64,000 nt of DNA, taken from assembly GCA_964511535.1 (NCBI GenBank), contig CAZEFW010000024.1, positions 1 to 64,000 on the forward strand, read 5' to 3'. Below the pieces are notes generated by a model. The model had not been told where the DNA came from. It was given only the letters and a program-made list of their open reading frames with translations, and did not search any database. Positions 35,266 through 43,000 of this stretch are shown here, one piece after another; position 1 is the stretch's first letter; every line of letters begins with the position of its first letter. The DNA is from CAZCFB01 sp964511535. Lineage in GTDB: Bacteria > Myxococcota_A > Polyangia > GCA-2747355 > CAZCFB01. The position numbers were made by a program, and so were the translations under genes.

Positions 35266-35683
35266 CGTCCAGGATCTTCACCTTGAAGTGAATGTCCTTG
35301 CCGGCCAGGGGGTGGTTCAGCCGGACCTTGACCTTCTCGTCGTCGACAGCCATCACCGTGAAGTTGATCGGGCTGCCGGACGGGTCCTTGGCCTGGAAAT
35401 CCGAGCCCTCGGCGATGTCGGCGTCACCCGGGAACTCTGCCCGCGGGATGTCGAGGGTCGGCATGTTCTCCTCGCTGCCGTACGCCTCGGCGGCAGGCAC
35501 CACGCCCTCCTCCTCCGCGCCCGGCTCCAGCTCCTCGAGCCGGTCCTCCAGTCCGCGGAGCATCTGTCCCGAGCCGTGCACATAATCGATGGGGCCGCGT
35601 TCTTCCGAAGACTCCAGGATCTCGCCGTCCTCGAGCTTCAGCTCATACTCCATCTTGACCTTCTTGCCAGACGATATCTTCAT
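35249..35683 (-). CDS. SlyD-like FKBP-type peptidyl-prolyl isomerase
   Basis: A 144-residue cytosolic FKBP of the SlyD type: FKBP halves around an inserted flap (about 65-115). Motifs are KKVKMEYELKLEDGEILESS, GSGQMLRGLEDRLEELEPG and LNHPLAGKDIHFKVKILDV. There is no His-rich metal tail. The ATG at 35683 has GGAGG four bases upstream; a GTG one codon earlier would be too close. Confidence 0.9.
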   Translation of the reverse strand: MKISSGKKVKMEYELKLEDGEILESSEERGPIDYVHGSGQMLRGLEDRLEELEPGAEEEGVVPAAEAYGSEENMPTLDIPRAEFPGDADIAEGSDFQAKDPSGSPINFTVMAVDDEKVKVRLNHPLAGKDIHFKVKILDVSSGD

Positions 35684-35767
35684 CACGCCTCCGCAGATTG
35701 GTGAACTAAGCCTAAAGCCTCGGGAGGTGAAAGTCGACAGTCGACGGTGGAGAGCCGACTACCCGCA

Positions 35768-36523
35768 TCAGGGTCGCGCGCCCGCGTCGATCCAGCGGGC
35801 GATTCGTCCCAGGGTCGCCCGGTCCAGCGCCGGCCTGTCGGGCGGCATGGGGTATCCGCCGATCCCACCCTGGTTCAGCAGCTTGAGCATCAAGTAGCTC
35901 CGCGCGTGATCCCCGGTGTGTACCCGCCGGAGGCTGCTCACCGACGCTGGCTGGTCCACCAGGGCCTGCTGCGCAGCAGCGCCGCCGTCGAGGCGCAACC
36001 CCAGCGGGGCGGCCTGTCCCGCGTGGCACCGGACGCAGTGCGCGCTCCAGGTGGACTGCAGGTCTGCCCCGGTGGGCGCCGGCGGCGGGGGGGGTTCGGC
36101 GACGCGGATCTGCTCGCCCGTGGTGAAATCCAGGATGTAGCTGCGGGGGAGGGGCGCGCCGTTGAGCCCCCGCACCGCGCTGCTGAAGTGCAGCAGGTAG
36201 CGCAGGTTCGGCCGCATGGTGCTGGTGGGGGTGAAGGTGATGGACCGGTCCAGCAGGCTGACCCTGGCGGCGCCGAGGATCTGGTACAGCCCGCTGTAGA
36301 GCCGCACGCGCGCGGCGGCCACGGTGGCGGCGTCTGGCGGATGATTGAAGGTCGCCGTCAGGCGGGCGTTGCGGGCCACCCCCACCGCACCGGGCGCTGG
36401 CGAGGTGGCGATGATCTCGAAGGTCTGGCTGGCGCTCCCGGGCCGCAGGTCCGGATCATCCTCGTAGCTGCATCCCGCCATGAGCAGCAGGGCAGCCAGG
36501 TGCGTGAGGCGGAGCGGCCCCAT
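35768..36523 (-). CDS. Lipoprotein with Ig-like domain and haem c motif
   Basis: A 251-residue exported lipoprotein (lipobox MAGC, Cys18). Residues 35-135 are a Big_5-type Ig-like domain (SPAPGAVGVARNARLTATFN, ITFTPTSTMRPNLRYLL). Residues 150-251 are a small cytochrome-c-like domain with CVRCH (Cys163, Cys166, His167) and a possible distal Met226 (GGYPMPPDR). The combination suggests a surface electron-transfer protein or a planctomycete-type cytochrome fusion. It is seven bp downstream of the small acidic protein and probably in its operon. Confidence 0.82.
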   Translation of the reverse strand: MGPLRLTHLAALLLMAGCSYEDDPDLRPGSASQTFEIIATSPAPGAVGVARNARLTATFNHPPDAATVAAARVRLYSGLYQILGAARVSLLDRSITFTPTSTMRPNLRYLLHFSSAVRGLNGAPLPRSYILDFTTGEQIRVAEPPPPPAPTGADLQSTWSAHCVRCHAGQAAPLGLRLDGGAAAQQALVDQPASVSSLRRVHTGDHARSYLMLKLLNQGGIGGYPMPPDRPALDRATLGRIARWIDAGARP

Positions 36524-36530
36524 GGGGGGA

Positions 36531-36785
36531 TCAAGAATCAGCGTATGTCTTGAGCTGGTCCGCCACCGCGTCGGCGTTGACCCCCTTGGGCAGATAGTCC
36601 CTGAGGCAATCGGCGATGCAGATCATCATGTCGTCCACCCCCCCGTCCTCCACCAGCTTGAGCAGCAGCGCCTTGGACTCCCGGCTGTCGTCGTCCCTGA
36701 GGAAGTCACGCACCATGTCGAGGGTCATGTCTCCATCGAAGTCCAGAATCAGGTGTTCGAGAAGGTAAGCGATGAGCTGGTTCAC
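36531..36785 (-). CDS. Small acidic alpha-helical protein of unknown function
   Basis: An 84-residue protein read from a GTG (MNQLIAYLLEHLILDFDGD). GGAG is eight bases upstream. It has several Asp/Glu-rich helices (MVRDFLRDDDSRESKALLLK, DDMMICIADCLRDYL). No signal peptide. No family recognised. An ATG at 36929 would add 48 residues of non-coding type. It shares a promoter region with the divergent DUF4398 operon and precedes the haem lipoprotein by seven bp. Confidence 0.7.
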   Translation of the reverse strand: MNQLIAYLLEHLILDFDGDMTLDMVRDFLRDDDSRESKALLLKLVEDGGVDDMMICIADCLRDYLPKGVNADAVADQLKTYADS

Positions 36786-36935
36786 CTTTGTATCTCCATT
36801 GCAGCGCGCCGGCTCAGGGCCGATGAGTGCTGCCGGGAAGGGAGCCGGGGGAATGGCACCCGTGTCTGAGTTCTGAGCTTTGGCAAAATATCTCATCCAC
36901 GGGCTACTCGCAAGGATTTGTAATGTCACCTATTC

Positions 36936-36964
36936 TTGACTGTCGACCCCTGCAATGCTAGCGT
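36936..36964 (+). promoter_or_regulatory. Promoter of the DUF4398-OmpA-TPR operon
   Basis: TTGACT (36936-36941) and TAGCGT (36959-36964) with 17-bp spacing, in an AT-rich gap, about 30 bases before the GTG at 36995. Confidence 0.55.
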
Positions 36965-36994
36965 CTTTCGAAATCTGGATGAGGAGGAGTGCAG

Positions 36995-37363
36995 GTGAAA
37001 CGATCCCTCTGGTTCACCCTCATAATGCTGGGTGCCGGAGCGCTATCGGCCTGCGGACCGATTGGGTACCACTACTCGGTATCCCTCAAGGCTGCACAGG
37101 CCCTGGCAGAAGCCAAGGCCGCCAACGCCGAGAAGCTTGCTCCCTACGAATACTGGTCAGCCGTCACGTATCTGAAGATGGCTCGCGAGAAGGCCTCCTA
37201 CGCCGATTACCAGAACGCCTGGGACTATGGCGAACGGTGTGAAGCCGCTGCCCAGAAAGCCAAAAAGCTCGCCTCTGAAAAGGGCGAGGAGGGCCCCGCC
37301 GCCCAGCGGGAGACCCACGCACCTACCCAGGTGATCGACGCCTCCGGATCGGGAGGTAAATGA
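36995..37363 (+). CDS. DUF4398 lipoprotein
   Basis: A 122-residue lipoprotein (lipobox LSAC, Cys22). The mature part is a helical hairpin with the DUF4398 pattern (AQALAEAKAANAEKLAPYEY, YLKMAREKASYADYQNAWDY), which is probably a coiled coil. The family often lies next to OmpA-type proteins, as here. The GTG at 36995 has GGAGGAG five bases upstream. Its stop overlaps the next start (ATGA-type), so translation is coupled. Confidence 0.85.
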   Translation: MKRSLWFTLIMLGAGALSACGPIGYHYSVSLKAAQALAEAKAANAEKLAPYEYWSAVTYLKMAREKASYADYQNAWDYGERCEAAAQKAKKLASEKGEEGPAAQRETHAPTQVIDASGSGGK

Positions 37364-38484
37364 TCATGCGATCCACCACCACGAGCGTCCTCGCTGTCGT
37401 GCTGCTGGCCGCCGGTCTGGCCCTGCCAGGGTGTGTCGGTCAGGATATCCGCGGCCAGGCGCATGGCGTCGCCGAGATCGTCAAGAACGCCCGTAAGAAC
37501 GGCGCCTACTACTGTGCTCCCAAGGAGCTGGCCCTGGCCGAGGCGTTTCTTCAGCGCACCCAGGACGAGCTCGACCTGGGCAACTTCATCCCCGCCCGGG
37601 ACCACATCGGCATGGCGGACGAGAACGCACGGCTGGCGTTCAAGAATTCCCCGCCGGAGAAGTGCGTGCCCAAGGTGGTCCTGCCCGCGGCCAAGCCGAA
37701 GCCGAAGCCCAAGATCGGCGACGCTGACGGTGACGGCTGCCTGGACAACGTGGACAAGTGCCCGCAGGAGCCCGAGGACAGGGACGGGTTCCAGGACGAC
37801 GACTGCTGCCCCGACCCGGACAACGACGGCGACGGCGTGCTCGACACGTCGGACATCTGCCCCAACGTCGCCGAGGACAAGGACGGCTTCCAGGACGCCG
37901 ATGGTTGTCCGGACCCCGATAACGATCGGGACGGCGTCATCGACAGCATCGACCGCTGCGCCGGCCAGCCCGAGGACAGGGACGGCTACCAGGACGAGGA
38001 CGGCTGCCCAGACGACGACAATGACAACGACCGCATCCCGGACGTGACCGACAAGTGCCCCATGCAGGCCGAGGACTACGACGGCGATGCAGACACGGAC
38101 GGCTGCCCCGACCTGTACAAGCTGGTTGTCGTCACTGACAAGAAGATCGAGCTCAAGGAGACGGTCTACTTCGCCACGGCAAAGGCTCGCATCCTGGCGC
38201 GCTCCTTCCCGCTGCTCAACGAGGTGGCCAAGGTGCTCAAGGACTACCCGAAGATCCACATCAGGGTCGAGGGGCACACCGACAGCCGCGGCAGCGACCG
38301 CTACAACATGAAGCTCTCCCAGCGGCGGGCCGACTCGGTGCGCAAGTACCTGATGGCTCAGGGCATCGACGGAAGTCGTATGGAGTCCGAGGGTCTGGGC
38401 GAGACCAGGCCCATCGAGAGCAACCGCACCCGCGCGGGCCGTGCCAAGAACCGGCGCACCGAGATGTTCATTACCAAGCAGTAG
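37360..38484 (+). CDS. OmpA-family lipoprotein with thrombospondin type 3 repeats
   Basis: A 374-residue outer-membrane lipoprotein (lipobox LPGC). An N-terminal helical region of DUF4398 type (AEIVKNARKNGAYYCAPKEL) is followed by about five calcium-binding TSP3 repeats (about 120-245, DxDGDGxxDxxDxCPxxxED). It ends in an OmpA peptidoglycan-binding domain (VEGHTDSRGS, YNMKLSQRRADSVRKYL, NRRTEMFI). It probably tethers the outer membrane to the wall. Two ATGs (37360, 37366) are possible; GGAGGT lies just ahead. Middle gene of a three-gene operon. Confidence 0.92.
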   Translation: MIMRSTTTSVLAVVLLAAGLALPGCVGQDIRGQAHGVAEIVKNARKNGAYYCAPKELALAEAFLQRTQDELDLGNFIPARDHIGMADENARLAFKNSPPEKCVPKVVLPAAKPKPKPKIGDADGDGCLDNVDKCPQEPEDRDGFQDDDCCPDPDNDGDGVLDTSDICPNVAEDKDGFQDADGCPDPDNDRDGVIDSIDRCAGQPEDRDGYQDEDGCPDDDNDNDRIPDVTDKCPMQAEDYDGDADTDGCPDLYKLVVVTDKKIELKETVYFATAKARILARSFPLLNEVAKVLKDYPKIHIRVEGHTDSRGSDRYNMKLSQRRADSVRKYLMAQGIDGSRMESEGLGETRPIESNRTRAGRAKNRRTEMFITKQ

Positions 38485-38517
38485 TTCGTTCCCGCGTTCT
38501 AACAGGAGTATCTCGAC

Positions 38518-39903
38518 GTGGCCCCCTGCCTTGAAACCAGGTTCATCAAGTTCGCTCTTCTCGCTGCACTCCTGGCGTCGCCAGGGGTGGCTTCGGCCCA
38601 GGTCTCCCAGGCGGCCAAGGAGCGGATCAGGCTGCTCAACTCCCAGGCCATGGAGCAGTACGACGTCCTCGAATTCGACGCGGCCAAGAAGAAGCTGGAG
38701 GAGGCGCTGTCCGAGGCGGCCAAGTACGACCTGGCCGGCGACAAGTCCATGGCGCTGACCCACATCAACCTGGGGGTGGTCTACGGCGCGGGCTTCAACG
38801 ACAGGCTCAACGCGGTCAAGCACTTCACCGAGGCGCTCAAGCTGAACCCCGAAGCGAGCATCGACGCCATGCGGGCCACGCCGACTCTCGAGGAGATGTT
38901 CACCTCGGCCAAGGAGAACGTCCCGCCGCCCAAGAAGAAAGACCTGACCCTGCGCCACAACCCGAAGGACGACGTGCCGGCAGGCCAGGTGGTGACCCTC
39001 AAGGCGCTCGCAGGTGAGGACCTGGAGCCGCACCAGGTCGTGCTCGTCTACTGGCTGCAGGGGCGTAAGAAGCGCCAGAAGGTGAAGATGCCCATGGTGA
39101 GCCCCAACGTGTACCAGGGGCAGATCCCCGCCAAGCACGTGACCGCCAAGAGCATCTACTACTACATCGAGGCGCGCGACGAGGCTGGCAAGCGGATCCA
39201 GGGGCACGGCAACAAGGGCAGCCCCAACATCCTCAGCGTGCGCGGCGGTCGCACGGTCAAGCCGCCCCCGGGCGGCAAGGATCCTGCCAAGGATGACCAG
39301 ATCCTCTCGATCTACGTCATGGTCGGCGCCGGGTTCGGCGTGGTGCACGGCGGCAACTCGGAGAACACGCACCCGCTCCCCAAGGGCAACGAGAAGCCGT
39401 TCGACACGCTGAGCATCGAGACCGGCGGCGCCATCTCGCCGTTCCACGTGGCGCCGGAGGTGACCTACCACATAAACGAGAAGTGGCACATCGGCCTCAT
39501 GGGCCGGCTCCAGTTCGTCAACGCCATCTCGAGCAAGCCGGCCAACAACCAGGAGCTCATGGCGAGCCGGGTCAGCGTCCTCGGGTTGCTCCGGGCGCGG
39601 CGCTTCTTCCTCGACGGCCCGCTGCGGGTCTATGTGGCGTTCGGCGCGGGCGGCGGCCAGATCCGCCACCGCATCGAGCTGGGCAATTACGACCAGCAGC
39701 CCAACGGGAGCGACCCGACGCCTGCCGAGAATGATCGCGTGGACGCCCGGGTCGCCCAGTACGTCGCGTTCAACGTGGGCGGCGGGCTGCGGTACATGTT
39801 CCACAAGAACATCGGCATCGCGCTCGACCTTTCGGGCCTGGTGCTGGTCCCTGACTTCGCGGCCCACCTCGACGTGAACCTGGGCCCCGTGATCAGCTTC
39901 TGA
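38518..39903 (+). CDS. Exported TPR and beta-barrel-like outer-envelope protein
   Basis: A 461-residue protein with a signal peptide ending near residue 27 (SPGVASA). TPR-like helices (about 35-125, FDAAKKKLEEALSEAAKYDL, NAVKHFTEALKLNPEA) are followed by an Ig-like strand region (RHNPKDDVPAGQVVTL) and a C-terminal domain with alternating aromatic/polar strands ending in VNLGPVISF, typical of an outer-membrane beta-barrel. The same order occurs in uncharacterised myxobacterial proteins as I recall. Its GTG start has AGGAG nine bases upstream. Last gene of the operon. Confidence 0.75.
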   Translation: MAPCLETRFIKFALLAALLASPGVASAQVSQAAKERIRLLNSQAMEQYDVLEFDAAKKKLEEALSEAAKYDLAGDKSMALTHINLGVVYGAGFNDRLNAVKHFTEALKLNPEASIDAMRATPTLEEMFTSAKENVPPPKKKDLTLRHNPKDDVPAGQVVTLKALAGEDLEPHQVVLVYWLQGRKKRQKVKMPMVSPNVYQGQIPAKHVTAKSIYYYIEARDEAGKRIQGHGNKGSPNILSVRGGRTVKPPPGGKDPAKDDQILSIYVMVGAGFGVVHGGNSENTHPLPKGNEKPFDTLSIETGGAISPFHVAPEVTYHINEKWHIGLMGRLQFVNAISSKPANNQELMASRVSVLGLLRARRFFLDGPLRVYVAFGAGGGQIRHRIELGNYDQQPNGSDPTPAENDRVDARVAQYVAFNVGGGLRYMFHKNIGIALDLSGLVLVPDFAAHLDVNLGPVISF

Positions 39904-40024
39904 CCCTGCCCCTTGCCCTGGCCATTGCTCCGGCCCTCAACCCTGTATCCTCGCCGCGCCACCGATCGTATGATGGGGCGTTCATGAGGACACATCGGTT
40001 CAGCTGCCGGGAGGCTGCCGCGCG

Positions 40025-43000
40025 ATGAGCAAGGACAAGAGCACGACCCCTCCTCCTCCTCCGCCGCCGCCGGCCAGGGACGGCACCCGGCCCTTGCCGG
40101 GCCGCAAGGAGCGCCGCGGCACCGGTCGAACCACGCCCCCTGAGCTGCCCGAGGAGCTGCGCCGCAAGGAGGTGACGCCCTCACGGCGCAAGCGCCGGCG
40201 CGCGCGCACCACCGGGCGAGAGCGGCAGCTCGAGGACGCCCTGCGGCGCGCCTTCGGCGACGGCGATGATCGCGCCGCGCGATCCGCCACAGCGCCGGCG
40301 CCTGACGCCGCCGAGGAGGAGACCGCCCCGCGGCGGCGCGCGCCCGAGGTGGAGACGGCCAGCGCCGAAGACACCCCTGATCCGGCTGACCTGACTGAAC
40401 GCGATCCTCGCGACGAGCGGCTCGAGCTCATCGACTCGCTGGAGCAGCGGTTGACCATCGAGCTGGCCGCTACGCCCGAAGAGCACAACCGGCTCCGCGC
40501 GATCCTGATGCACGAGCTGGGGCAGCTGGCCGAGCTCGTGCATGGCGAGCGGGAGGTCTCCCTGGAGCGCTACCAGGAGGCGGTGGCCTGGGATGGCATG
40601 TTCCTGCCCGGCCTGCGCGCCCTGGAGCGCCATCGCGCGGTGGAGGAGAGCTGGACCGAGCTGGTGGCCATCCTGCGGGCCGAGACCGACCTCGCCGTGG
40701 ACGGCTCGAGCCGCGCGGCGCTGATGACGCGCGCCGGGCTCGTGCTGGCGTTCCGCCTGTCCGACACCGACGGCGCGCTCAAAATACTGCGGTCCGCCTT
40801 CGCGCTGGATCCCGGGGCGGGCAGCGCCGGCCAGGTGCTGCGCTACCTCTACGCTTCGCTGGAGCGCTGGGAGGATCTGCTGGAGCTGCTCCGGTCCCTT
40901 GCGGGGGTGGCAGAGGGCGCGCTGGAGCGCGCCTGGATCCTGCTGGAGATGGCCGAGCTGTGCGACCTGCAGCTCGGACGACCGGAGGATGCGCTGGAGC
41001 TGTACGGCAGGGTGCGGGAGCTGAACCCTGGCTGCCGTGCCGCCGTGCTGGCGCTGCTGCGGCTGCAGCAACAGACCGGCCGCTGGCAGGAGCACTGCGA
41101 CCTGCTGGAGCAGGAGGGCTCGGGAGACCGGCCGGCCGACCGGCGATTCGCCGATCTGTACCGGGCCGCGCGGGTGGCTCAGCTGCGCCTGCAGGACGAG
41201 GAGCGCGCCGCGCGGCTGCTGGAGCAGGCGGCCGCCCTGCGCCCGCAGGAGCCCTTGCCGCTGCAGGAGCTGGCGGTGATCTACCAGCGGCTCGGCCGGC
41301 ACCGGGAGCTTGGCGCCACCCTGGCTCGCCAGCTGGAGTTGATGCAGCACCCGCACGACCGCGCGGCCATTTGCCACCGCATCGGCAGGGTGCTGCAGGA
41401 CCGGCTCTCTCGCCCCGACGAGGCGATGGACGCCTTCCGTGATGCGCTGGACGCGTTGCCCGGGCACGAGGCCTCCATGCGCGCGCTGGCGGCCCTCATG
41501 GAGCAGCGCGGCGAGTGGCAGGAGCTGATCCGGCTGGAGCTCCTGCGCGCCGAGCGCCAGAAGGACGAGGCGGTCCGCGCGGCCGCCTACATGCAGGCCG
41601 CGCGCATGTGCGAGAAGCGCCTGGAGGACCGTCGCCAGACCATCGACTTGATGGAGCGGGCGTGGCGTCTGGCCTGGAAGCCCCAGGCGTTCAGGGGGCT
41701 CGAGCGGCTCTACCGGCAGGCGGGCCGGTGGGACGCCCTGGTGGACCTCTACCTGGAGCAGGCGGAGCGCACGGAAGACACGGCGCTCGGGTTGAGCCTG
41801 CGCCGCGCAGCGGCCCATGTGTGCGAGGAGATGCTGGAGGATCAGGCGAGGGCGCGGGACCTGCTGGAGGCGGTGTTGCAGGCGGGAGACGGCGGCGCGG
41901 CGCCCCTGGATCGGCTGGCGTTGATGGACCTGGCGCGGCTCCACGAGCGCTCGGGCAAGGCCGCGCGGCTGTTCGATCTGCTCGGGCAGTGGGCCGACCT
42001 GACCGAGGACGCGCAGCTCCGGACGGACCTGCGGCGCCGTCGGGCTCAGCTGCTCGAGGAGGAGCTGGATCAGCCCCAGCGGGCGCTGGCCGCCCACACG
42101 GCGCTCCTGGAGCAAGACCCGGGCGATGCTCCCACGCGCCACCGGCTCAAGGTCCTGCACGAGCAGGCGGGCCGCTGGGACATGCTGGTGGAGATGCTCC
42201 GCGCCGAGCTGCTCCTGCTGGGCGACCCGGCGGAGAAGGCGCAGGTGTTGGTGCAGATCGGCGCGCTGTGCCGGGACAAGATCGGTGACGCGGACCTGGC
42301 CCGCGAGGCGTGGGAGCAGGCCCTGGAGCATGACAGCGCCTGCACGCCGGCGGTGATGGCGCTGGAGGAGCTGCTCAGGGACCAGGGGCGCTGGGATCAG
42401 CTGGCAGACCTGATGGAGCGCGGGGCCAACGAGGCCGTGGATCCCGGGCTCGCCGCGGCCCGCCTGTGCGCCACCGCCGAGGTCTGTGAGGAGCACCTGG
42501 CAGATCGGCCGCGCGCGCGCAAGCTGTACGCCAGGGCGGTGAAGGTGAGCCCGCCTTTCCCGCCGGCCATGGCAGGCCTGGAGCGCTCCATGCGGGGCGA
42601 GCAAGACACCGCCGGGCTGGATCAGTTCTACCGCCGCGCGGCCGAGGCGGCGGAGCACCCGGGCACCCGCCTGCGCGCGCTCCACCGGCTGAGCGCCTTG
42701 CGGGCCGGCGAGGGCGAAGACCTGAGCGGCGGGCGGGAGGCGCTGGAGTTGGGGCTGGCCGGGGCGGCCGAGGACCTGGACGCGCTGATGGCGCTGAGCC
42801 GGCTTCACCGGCGCGCCGGGGCGGCCGGGGCGCTCTCCGACGTGCTGGGGAAGGTGGCCCGGTGCGCCGACGACCCGGCGCTGGAGCTGGCTGCCCTGCG
42901 AGAGCGGGCCATCGCCGAGGAGGTGCACGGCGGCTCACCGGAGACCCTGGTGGAGATCAACCGCCGCATCCTGCTGGCCGCGCCCGGGGACCAGATCGCC

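Noticed and set aside
36786..36929. Upstream 48-residue extension of the small acidic protein
   Set aside because: The peptide has no family-like features, and GGAG before the internal GTG marks the real start.
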